From assembly GCA_022865725.1 (NCBI GenBank), contig JALHTP010000278.1:1-11949 (forward strand): a stretch of 11,949 nt of DNA, written 5' to 3'. Shown here piece after piece: positions 6,326 through 11,385 of the stretch. The position numbers were made by a program, and so were the translations under genes. The DNA is from Methyloceanibacter sp. (lineage in GTDB: Bacteria; Pseudomonadota; Alphaproteobacteria; Rhizobiales; Methyloligellaceae). Below the pieces are notes generated by a model. It was given only the letters and a program-made list of their open reading frames with translations, was not told the DNA's origin and made no database searches. Every line of letters starts with the position of its first letter. Within the stretch, counting starts at the first letter, position 1.

Positions 6326-7708
6326 ATGAACGACCGCCCCTCCGACACAGAGAAGAACCGGCTGAGCGCCCGCGCGCTCCGCTATGGCAAAGTCGGCGCC
6401 AATGTCGGCGGCGTCGCGGCCCGCATCGCCGGAAGGCGTCTGTTCGGGCTCGAGGCCGAGCCCGGCAAGGATGCCGCCTCGCTCGCTGCCGCGCTGGGCG
6501 GGCTGAAAGGCCCGATCATGAAGGTGGCGCAGCTGCTCGCCACCATCCCCGAGGCGCTTCCGGCCGAATATGCCGCGGAGCTCGGCCAGCTCCAGAGCCA
6601 GGCTCCCCCCCTGGGATGGCCCTTCGTGCGGCGGCGCATGGCGGCAGAGCTCGGGCCCGACTGGGAGAGGAAATTCGCGACATTCGCGCATGAGGCCGCG
6701 GCGTCGGCCTCGCTCGGCCAGGTGCATCGCGCGCGCTCCCATGACGGGCGATCGCTCGCCGCCAAGCTGCAATATCCGGACATGCAGTCCGCCGTCGAAG
6801 CCGACCTCGCCCAGCTTGGCGTGCTGTTCTCGATCCATCGCCGCATGAGCCCTGCGATCGAGACCTCGGAGATGCTGAAGGAGATTTCGGCAAGATTGCG
6901 CGAGGAGCTCGATTACGATCTCGAAGCCCGCCACACGCGGCTCTACGGTGCCATCTTCAAGGATGATCCGCTCATCCGCGTGCCCGAGATCGTGCCCGAG
7001 CTTTCCACCAAGCGGCTCCTCACCATGACCTGGCTGGAGGGCCAGAGACTCCTCGATTACACAAGCCGGCCGCTCGAACAGCGCAACCAGATCGCGCGCG
7101 CGATGTTTCGCGCCTGGTGGTACCCGTTCAGCCAATTCGGGGTGATCCACGGCGATCCGCATCTCGGCAATTACACCGTGTTCGAGGACGGCGAGGGCAG
7201 GGCGGCCGGGATCAATCTGCTAGACTATGGCTGCATGCGCCGCTTCGCGCCGAAATTCATCCAAGGGGTGATCGATCTCTATCACGGGCTGCTGAGGGGT
7301 GACCGCGCGCTGGTCGTCCACGCTTACGACACCTGGGGCTTTGGCGGCCTTTCCAACGAGCTGATCGACATCCTCAATATCTGGGCGACGTTCATCTACG
7401 GCCCCATGCTCGACGATCGGGTCCGCACCATCGCCGATCATGTGAGCCCGGGCATGTACGGACGGCTGGAGGCCTTCAAGGTGCATCAGGGCTTGCAGGA
7501 GAAGGGGCCGGTCAAGGTGCCGCGCGAATTCGTGTTCATGGACCGGGCGGCGATCGGACTTGGCGGGGTGTTCCTGCATCTCAATGCCGAGCTCAATTAC
7601 CACCGCCTGTTCGAGGACACGATCGCCGGCGCCGATCTCGCCGACGTGGCGGCGCGCCAGCGCGAGGCCTTCGCGCAAGCCGGAGTGCCTCTGCCTGAAA
7701 GCTCGTAG
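6326..7708 (+). CDS. ABC1/AarF/UbiB-family atypical protein kinase
   Basis: Cytoplasmic or membrane-associated kinase-like protein of 460 aa. Family marks in order: KVAQ at 66-69 in the position of the family KxGQ motif, the Ala-rich loop AAASASLGQVHRA (124-136) replacing a P-loop, K147 in AAKLQYPD, REELDYDLEA (192-201), the catalytic HGDPHLGN (275-282), and metal-binding DYG (300-302). Family members support ubiquinone synthesis, isoprenoid handling or stress responses. I withhold the ubiB symbol because the C-terminal transmembrane pair typical of UbiB is not evident and no ubiquinone gene is nearby. Gly-to-Ala in KxGQ matters because that Gly/Ala balance is known to affect nucleotide preference in this family, though I believe KVAQ is common in one AarF subgroup. 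The ATG at 6326 has only a weak GAAAG upstream. The 122-bp region shared with the divergent EEP gene contains no clear promoter. Confidence 0.9.
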   Translation: MNDRPSDTEKNRLSARALRYGKVGANVGGVAARIAGRRLFGLEAEPGKDAASLAAALGGLKGPIMKVAQLLATIPEALPAEYAAELGQLQSQAPPLGWPFVRRRMAAELGPDWERKFATFAHEAAASASLGQVHRARSHDGRSLAAKLQYPDMQSAVEADLAQLGVLFSIHRRMSPAIETSEMLKEISARLREELDYDLEARHTRLYGAIFKDDPLIRVPEIVPELSTKRLLTMTWLEGQRLLDYTSRPLEQRNQIARAMFRAWWYPFSQFGVIHGDPHLGNYTVFEDGEGRAAGINLLDYGCMRRFAPKFIQGVIDLYHGLLRGDRALVVHAYDTWGFGGLSNELIDILNIWATFIYGPMLDDRVRTIADHVSPGMYGRLEAFKVHQGLQEKGPVKVPREFVFMDRAAIGLGGVFLHLNAELNYHRLFEDTIAGADLADVAARQREAFAQAGVPLPESS

Positions 7709-7709
7709 G

Positions 7710-7728
7710 TCGGGCAAGCCTCGCCCGA
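7710..7728 (+). terminator. Possible hairpin terminator after the ABC1 kinase gene
   Basis: TCGGGC (7710-7715) and GCCCGA (7723-7728) form a 6-bp perfect stem with a 7-base loop, starting one base after the TAG stop. There is no T-run after it, so it is at best a weak terminator or a 3'-end stabiliser. Confidence 0.35.
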
Positions 7729-7732
7729 ACTT

Positions 7733-7844
7733 CCCCTCTCGCCTTGTGGGAGAGGGTGAGGGGTGTTTCATTTGCGACGCGGCATGGCCGCTTACCCCTC
7801 ACCGCGCTCGCAAGGCGAGCGCGTGCTCTCCCGCAAGGGGAGAG
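7733..7844. repeat. REP-like hairpin cluster
   Basis: Four perfect inverted repeats occur in 112 bp: CCCTCTC/GAGAGGG (7734-7740, 7750-7756); GGTGAGGGGT/ACCCCTCACC (7755-7764, 7794-7803); CGCGCTCGC-AAG-GCGAGCGCG (7803-7823), a 9-bp stem with a 3-base loop; and CTCTCCC/GGGAGAG (7826-7832, 7838-7844). The reverse complement of the left arm resembles the right arm interrupted by the 9-bp hairpin, as if one palindromic unit had been inserted into another. CCCTCTC...GAGAGGG units are common extragenic repeats in alphaproteobacterial genomes. Translating this block gives only low-quality, Arg/Pro-rich shadows. Confidence 0.6.
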
Positions 7845-7927
7845 CGGGAGTTTGTTGCGTGCATGGTCACTAGACGTGCGGGCTCCTTTCCGCGACGTGG
7901 GCAAGCGTCCGGGGTTTGAGCAACTCG

Positions 7928-8113
7928 CCCCTCGCATGAGGGGATGGCGCGCCGAAAGACGCAAACCTATGGTGTCGCGATCCTTGCGGGGATCGCGCGG
8001 GTGCCTTCCGGCGCGCCATAGCGGCGATTTGACGACGCCGGGCCGCGCTTTCGCCGTAAGTGTCCCGCTGGCCCGTCTCTTCTTTTTATTCTGATCCTCT
8101 CTCCGCGAGAGAG
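7928..8113. repeat. Nested-hairpin element, possible structured RNA or dispersed repeat
   Basis: CCCCTC-GCAT-GAGGGG (7928-7943) is followed at once by an outer 11-bp stem, ATGGCGCGCCG (7944-7954) with CGGCGCGCCAT (8009-8019). This encloses an inner stem CGCGATCC/GGATCGCG (7976-7983, 7990-7997). Beyond it lie GGGCC/GGCCC (8040-8044, 8070-8074), a T-rich run (TCTTCTTTTTATTCTG, 8079-8093) and CTCTCTC-CGC-GAGAGAG (8097-8113). Perfect stems of this length at such density are not expected by chance. The orientation ending at the T-rich run would be plus if it is an RNA with a terminator. From memory similar sequences recur between genes in Bradyrhizobium-like genomes, but I cannot verify that here. 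Confidence 0.45.
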
Positions 8114-8347
8114 CGACGGATCGCGTTTGAAATAGACCCTACGGTCGTCAGCCAGCTCCTGGCAGGGCCTCGTAAGGGACCCGGGCGGAGCTCCGGCGCC
8201 GCCCGAGTGCCGATCTTGCGAAATCGACCCGCGGGCACCGCACCCCGTCCCGCCTCACGACGCCTCATGAAACGCCCCTCAGAGGACGAGGTGGGAGCAG
8301 GATAATGCCGGTTTGGCGCGCGGGGATAAGTTTGAACAAACTAACCT
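8114..8347. other. Gene-free stretch with short palindromes
   Basis: I see no convincing coding region. Visible structure: CGGGCGG (8182-8188) with CCGCCCG (8199-8205), a 7-bp stem with a 10-base loop containing GGAGCTCC-type self-complementarity; and AGTTTG-AA-CAAACT (8329-8342), a compact AT-richer inverted repeat that could be an operator for something to its right. Open frames here are rich in Arg, Pro and Gly and lack domain features or ribosome sites. Confidence 0.4.
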
Positions 8348-8446
8348 TGTCATCGCCCGGCTTGACCGGGCGATCCAGTAAACGCCGTCCTCATTTTGCT
8401 CGCAACGGTGAGGGGTTACTGGATTCCCGCTTTCGCGGGAATGACA
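8348..8446. repeat. Inverted pair of CTGGAT-hairpin-ATGAC repeats
   Basis: Copy 1 (8349-8380) reads TGTC followed by the 9-bp stem ATCGCCCGG / CCGGGCGAT (8352-8360, 8366-8374), ending CCAGTA. Copy 2 (8416-8446) is its inverse: TTACTGG, stem ATTCCCGC/GCGGGAAT (8423-8430, 8435-8442), GACAG. About 35 bases separate them. The stem bases differ between copies but keep pairing, and the outer parts (TACTGGAT ... ATGACA) are constant, which is how REP-type elements diverge. The pair lies directly upstream of the GIY-YIG gene. Confidence 0.75.
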
Positions 8447-8494
8447 GACCGGGAGGGCTTGACTGGGCAGTCCCGTAACGCTGAGACTCTGCGA

Positions 8495-8794
8495 GTGAAG
8501 GAACGCGTCTATTACGTCTACATGCTCGCGAGCCGCATTGGTGGCACGCTTTACATCGGCGTCACGGGCGACCTCGTCCGACGCGTCTACCAGCACCGAG
8601 AGAAGCTCGTGAAGGGCTTCACCCAGAAATATGGTGTCTCACGTCTCGTTTATTTCGAAGGATTCGGTGACGTGGGTGCAGCGATCCAGCGCGAAAAGCA
8701 ACTGAAGAAGTGGAATCGTGCATGGAAAATTCGGCTCATCGAAGAGACAAATCCGAACTGGGACGACCTCTTTCTCTCAATCGCCACACCCTAG
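8495..8794 (+). CDS. GIY-YIG domain nuclease, small single-domain type
   Basis: Single-domain GIY-YIG protein of 99 aa. The domain opens with YYVYMLAS (6-13) and TLYIGVTGDLVRRVYQH (18-34): Tyr of the GIY position, Y20-I21-G22 as the YIG motif, R29/R30 and H34. Catalytic-type metal ligand E67 lies in IQREKQLKKW (64-73). This small family (YhbQ/COG2827-like) is presumed to nick DNA; its biological role is unsettled. I chose GTG 8495 because the protein then begins VKERVYYVYMLAS, the usual N-terminus. The frame is open to 8396, but residues upstream (GYWIPAFAGMT) are simply the hairpin repeat read as protein. The stop codon is two bases before another copy of the repeat, so the gene fills the space between two directly oriented copies. 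Confidence 0.85.
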   Translation: MKERVYYVYMLASRIGGTLYIGVTGDLVRRVYQHREKLVKGFTQKYGVSRLVYFEGFGDVGAAIQREKQLKKWNRAWKIRLIEETNPNWDDLFLSIATP

Positions 8795-8796
8795 AG

Positions 8797-8827
8797 TTAC
8801 TGGATGCCCGCCTGCGCGGGCATGACA
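8797..8827. repeat. CTGGAT-hairpin-ATGAC repeat, copy 3
   Basis: TTACTGG, stem ATGCCCGC (8804-8811) with GCGGGCAT (8816-8823) around a 4-base loop, then GACA. It has the same orientation as the copy at 8416-8446. It occupies most of the 44-bp gap between the convergent stops at 8794 and 8841, where it could end transcripts from either side. Confidence 0.8.
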
Positions 8828-8838
8828 ATCGCCGTTGA

Positions 8839-9531
8839 TTAGGACTTGCGCAACGACACGATCGCCAGGCGCCCGTCGGTGTGCCAGGGATCGCCGCCGC
8901 CGTTGCAGCCCTCACAATGAGAGTGGAAGCCGTCCTTCCATTCGACCGACTGCACCACGCCGGCCTGCTGCAACTCGTTCACCAGGCGGTCGCGCTCGGC
9001 ATCGACATCGGGCGCGATGTGATGGGTGACCTGTCCGGTCGTGCGGCTGAGGCCCACGCGCCGATCGAACGTCACGGCGCCGAACCAACCGGGCCGGCTG
9101 TCATACTGCTGGTCCGACTGCCAGAGGCGGACATGGTGGCGCTGGCCTGGCCCCCCCGGCATCGGCTGCTCGAAGGCCAAATCCTGCTTGCGGCCAAACA
9201 AAAAGAGGTTGCTGACCGGCGCGTCGTCGTCGGGGCGGCGAAAAACGGTGTCGGCTGCGATGCGCACGCTGCTCGCAAGCGTGATCGGGTCGGCGGGAAA
9301 CCAGCCGGCAGCGGTCAAGCCGCGCACGATCTCGGCCGCGCTTCCGACCAGGGCGATGTTGATCGGATCGCCAGGGTGACCGTCGCCTGTCAGCGTGACC
9401 CGAGCCGATTGCGCAAGAAACGGGTGACGCCGGAAATAGAGCAGCCATAGCCGGGGCACGATCAGATAGGCCGCCACGGCCCATGCGAGGGTGACCAACA
9501 GCAGCGTTTTGGTATCAAGCAAATGCGCCAC
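8839..9531 (-). CDS. LssY C-terminal-domain membrane protein
   Basis: Protein of 230 aa with one N-terminal transmembrane helix (about 9-30) followed by basic residues (LYFRRHP). Residues about 44-200 resemble the LssY C-terminal domain: DPINIALVGSAAEIVRGL, AGWFPADPITLASSVRIAADTV, then NLFLFGRKQDLAFEQP and HHVRLWQ. The domain occurs at the end of Legionella LssY and in many stand-alone proteins; its function is unknown. A C-terminal CEGC motif (206-209, FHSHCEGCNGGGDPWH) with nearby His residues could bind a metal or form a disulfide. It starts at GTG 9531, supported by GAGG seven bases upstream that overlaps the tatC stop region; nine bases separate the two genes, so co-transcription with tatABC is likely. 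Whether it has any role in Tat export is unknown; it lacks a twin-Arg signal peptide. Confidence 0.8.
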   Translation of the reverse strand: MAHLLDTKTLLLVTLAWAVAAYLIVPRLWLLYFRRHPFLAQSARVTLTGDGHPGDPINIALVGSAAEIVRGLTAAGWFPADPITLASSVRIAADTVFRRPDDDAPVSNLFLFGRKQDLAFEQPMPGGPGQRHHVRLWQSDQQYDSRPGWFGAVTFDRRVGLSRTTGQVTHHIAPDVDAERDRLVNELQQAGVVQSVEWKDGFHSHCEGCNGGGDPWHTDGRLAIVSLRKS

Positions 9532-9540
9532 GAGTCATCC

Positions 9541-10356
9541 TCACGCCGGCTTGGGCGAGGCGGGCTTCGGCGAGGCGGGCTTGGGTGCGGCGGTGGCGGC
9601 GGCGTGCTTCTTCTCGGAAAATCTCACCGCGTAGATCGACAGCTCGTAGAGCAGCACCGTCGGCAGCGCCAGCGCGATCTGGCTGATCGGGTCCGGCGGG
9701 GTCAGCACGGCCGCGACGACGAACACGCCGAGAATGGCGTGGCGGCGATAGCGCCTCAGCCCGTCAGCGGTGATGAGACCGGCGCGGCCGAGCAGCGTGA
9801 TCAGCACAGGCAGCTGGAAGCAAATGCCGAAGCCGAGGATCAGCGCCATGATCAGCGAGAGATACTCGCTCACCTTCGCCGTCAGATGGATCTGCACCTG
9901 CGCGTCGCCCGTCTGCTGCATCGACAGGAAGAACTTCATGGCGAGCGGCATCGCCACGAAATAGACGAGCGCCGCGCCCATCAGGAACAGGATCGGCGTG
10001 GCGATGAGGAACGGCAAAAAGGCCTGGCGCTCCCGGCGATAGAGCCCCGGCGCCACGAACATGTAGATCTGGGAGGCAATCACCGGAAAGGCGATGAAGA
10101 TGGCGCCGAACACGGCGAGCTTGACCTGGGTGAAGAAGAATTCCTGCGGCGCCGTGTAGATCATCTCGATCGGCGCATCGGTGCCGGCCGCGAGCCGGTA
10201 CGGCCAAAGCAGGATGTTGTAGATGGGCTTGGCGAACCAGAAGCAGACTATGAAGGCCACGAGCACCGCGAGCAGCGACCAGATCAGCCGGCGCCTGAGC
10301 TCGACAAGATGCTCCATCAGCGGGGCCTTGCTCGACTCGATGTCCTCGTGCGTCAT
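9541..10356 (-). CDS. tatC: Sec-independent (twin-arginine) translocase subunit TatC
   Basis: Six-helix inner-membrane receptor that recognises twin-Arg signal peptides of folded proteins, 271 aa. The N-terminal MEHLVELRRRL (14-24) carries the conserved E15, part of the signal-peptide site. The periplasmic FVAPGLYRRER (100-110), GFGICFQLPV (175-184) and LTPPDPISQ (218-226) are further family marks. The position of the E. coli Glu170 is Gln here (Q181), which I believe is usual outside enterobacteria. The C-terminal tail ends in PKPASPKPASPKPA, encoded by a 15-bp tandem repeat (9548-9592). The start codon overlaps the tatB stop (ATGA), showing tight coupling. Confidence 0.97.
   Translation of the reverse strand: MTHEDIESSKAPLMEHLVELRRRLIWSLLAVLVAFIVCFWFAKPIYNILLWPYRLAAGTDAPIEMIYTAPQEFFFTQVKLAVFGAIFIAFPVIASQIYMFVAPGLYRRERQAFLPFLIATPILFLMGAALVYFVAMPLAMKFFLSMQQTGDAQVQIHLTAKVSEYLSLIMALILGFGICFQLPVLITLLGRAGLITADGLRRYRRHAILGVFVVAAVLTPPDPISQIALALPTVLLYELSIYAVRFSEKKHAAATAAPKPASPKPASPKPA
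9548..9592 (-). repeat. 15-bp tandem repeat in the tatC 3' end
   Basis: Three units (plus-strand GGCTTGGGCGAGGCG, then two variants) at 9548-9562, 9563-9577 and 9578-9592. They encode the repeated Pro-Lys-Pro-Ala-Ser tail of TatC. Slippage expansion of a disordered cytoplasmic tail is the simplest explanation. Confidence 0.75.
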
Positions 10357-10886
10357 GAGCCGGACTCCGCGGGCGGCTTGCCGCCTGAGGTCTTGCCTCC
10401 TGAGGTCTTGGAGGACGATTTCGCAGGCGACTTGCCAGTCGACTTGCCAGACGACTTGCCAGACGACTTGGGCTTCGACGCGGCGCTCTTCCGCGCCGGC
10501 TTTGGCTTGGTCTCAGCCTTGGCCTCGGCCTTGGTCTCAACCTTGGCCTTGGGCGCGATCTCGGACTTAACCTCGGCCTTGGCCTCAGCCAATTGCACGG
10601 CAGGCGGAGCCACCGGGTTCGGCAGCATCATCGGCCTGTCGAGGGTCTCCTTGAGGTCGAGCGAGGCGGCCTGGGTCCGCACGCTCTCGATCGCCTTGGT
10701 CACCTCCGCGATCTCGGTGTCGCACATGGCTTCGTTGAACTGATGCTGGAAGTCGGCGGCCGCGCGCCTGAGCTTGCCGGCGTAATGGCCGAAGGTGCCC
10801 ATGAGTTTCGGCAATTCCTTGGGCCCGACCACGACGATCGCGACCACGAGGATGACGAGAAGCTCCGACCAACCGATGTCGAACAT
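10353..10886 (-). CDS. tatB: Twin-arginine translocase subunit TatB
   Basis: Inner-membrane partner of TatC in the receptor complex, 177 aa. It begins MFDIGWSELLVILVVAIVVVGPKELPKL: E8 in the helix and G21-P22 at the hinge are the TatB hallmarks, followed by an amphipathic helix (about 23-55). Residues 100-177 are a long Lys/Ala/Ser/Gly-rich tail with SSGKSSGKSTGKS-type repeats, longer and more basic than in typical TatB and probably disordered. The underlying DNA has a 12-bp tandem repeat (10429-10464). The upstream gap to tatA is 60 bp with a hairpin; GAAAAG lies five bases before the ATG. The stop overlaps the tatC start. Confidence 0.95.
   Translation of the reverse strand: MFDIGWSELLVILVVAIVVVGPKELPKLMGTFGHYAGKLRRAAADFQHQFNEAMCDTEIAEVTKAIESVRTQAASLDLKETLDRPMMLPNPVAPPAVQLAEAKAEVKSEIAPKAKVETKAEAKAETKPKPARKSAASKPKSSGKSSGKSTGKSPAKSSSKTSGGKTSGGKPPAESGS
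10429..10464 (-). repeat. 12-bp tandem repeat in tatB
   Basis: GACTTGCCAGTC followed by two copies of GACTTGCCAGAC on the plus strand (10429-10440, 10441-10452, 10453-10464), with a partial fourth unit GACTTG after. They encode the Ser-Gly-Lys repeats of the TatB tail. Confidence 0.75.
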
Positions 10887-10909
10887 GTTTGCTTTTCAGG
10901 GCGAGGATC

Positions 10910-10930
10910 GCCGGCGGCGCCTGAGCCGGC
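10910..10930 (-). other. Hairpin between tatA and tatB
   Basis: GCCGGC (10910-10915) and GCCGGC (10925-10930) pair perfectly (the hexamer is self-complementary), giving a 6-bp G/C stem with a 9-base loop in the 60-bp tatA-tatB gap. A stem here could partly terminate or stabilise transcripts, helping TatA exceed TatB and TatC; the effect is inferred. Confidence 0.4.
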
Positions 10931-10946
10931 AAACGCGCAGCCGAGA

Positions 10947-11201
10947 CTAGCCCGATTTCCGGCTGCGCGGGGCCTTCGAGGCGGACTTGGGCGGCTCCTG
11001 CCGCTTCTCGACCTTGTGCTCGATGATTTTCGCTTCAGGCTCGACGGCCTCGGGCTTCTCGTCGCCCTCGGCCATTTCCTTCTTGAAGCTCTTGATGCCC
11101 TTGGCGAGGTCGCCCATCAGCCCCGAGATCTTGCCCGCGCCGAACAGCAGCACGAACACGAGGAGGATGAGAAGCCAGTGCCACCCGCTGCCTAAACCCA
11201 T
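10947..11201 (-). CDS. tatA: Twin-arginine translocase subunit TatA
   Basis: Small inner-membrane protein of 84 aa that polymerises to form the Tat translocation pore. It starts MGLGSGWHWLLILLVFVLLFGAGK: one hydrophobic helix (about 6-20), the F20-G21 hinge, then the amphipathic helix LMGDLAKGIKSFKKEM (28-43), followed by an acidic and basic tail. The residue after GKI is Ser where Pro is common. I chose ATG 11201 because GGAG lies seven bases upstream and TatA normally begins MG-x-WHWL; the frame stays open to 11255 without a ribosome site. First gene of tatA-tatB-tatC-LssY. Confidence 0.95.
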   Translation of the reverse strand: MGLGSGWHWLLILLVFVLLFGAGKISGLMGDLAKGIKSFKKEMAEGDEKPEAVEPEAKIIEHKVEKRQEPPKSASKAPRSRKSG

Positions 11202-11242
11202 GATATTTCTCCGTGTCCCCAGCGAGCCGACTATCGGCGTGC

Positions 11243-11272
11243 AATATGGCAGCAAAGGGAGCCTTGTCGCAA
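11243..11272 (-). promoter_or_regulatory. Candidate promoter of the tat operon
   Basis: On the minus strand TTGCGA (11272-11267) and CATATT (11248-11243) are separated by 18 bp, each matching four of six consensus positions. The implied leader before the tatA ATG is about 35 bases. A small CCGGG-TTG-CCCGG hairpin lies just upstream (11274-11286). Confidence 0.35.
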
Positions 11273-11302
11273 GCCGGGTTGCCCGGTGAGTCCCAGCGGT
11301 GC

Positions 11303-11380
11303 GTCATTCCGGCGTAAGCCGGAATCCAGGATAACAGGCACGGAGCTTGGATGCTGGATACCGGCTTGCGCCGGTATGAC
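11303..11380. repeat. Inverted pair of CTGGAT-hairpin-ATGAC repeats (copies 4 and 5)
   Basis: Copy 4 (11303-11330): GTC, stem ATTCCGGC (11306-11313) with GCCGGAAT (11318-11325), CCAGG. Copy 5 (11354-11380): CTGG, stem ATACCGGC (11358-11365) with GCCGGTAT (11370-11377), GAC. They are inverted relative to each other with about 23 bases between, the same arrangement as at 8348-8446. Copy 5 ends five bases from the stop of the ABC ATPase gene and may act as its 3'-end hairpin. Confidence 0.75.
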
Positions 11381-11385
11381 GGTAT

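Noticed and set aside
7744..8305. Possible small proteins in the gene-free block
   Set aside because: Frames span hairpin repeats, are Arg/Pro-rich, lack ribosome sites and show no domain or membrane pattern.
8396..8494. N-terminal extension of the GIY-YIG protein (GYWIPAFAGMT...)
   Set aside because: This is the hairpin repeat at 8416-8446 read in frame; the domain begins after the GTG at 8495.
7733..8827. CRISPR array
   Set aside because: Repeats are few, hairpin-forming, in both orientations and irregularly spaced; no cas gene is present.
9523..10743. 406-codon plus-strand frame across tatB and tatC
   Set aside because: Antisense shadow of two clearly identified tat genes; composition is Arg/His/Asp-rich and motif-free.
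10981..11255. Longer TatA starting upstream of 11201
   Set aside because: The extra 18 residues lack a ribosome site and do not resemble TatA N-termini, which begin at MG-x-WHWL.
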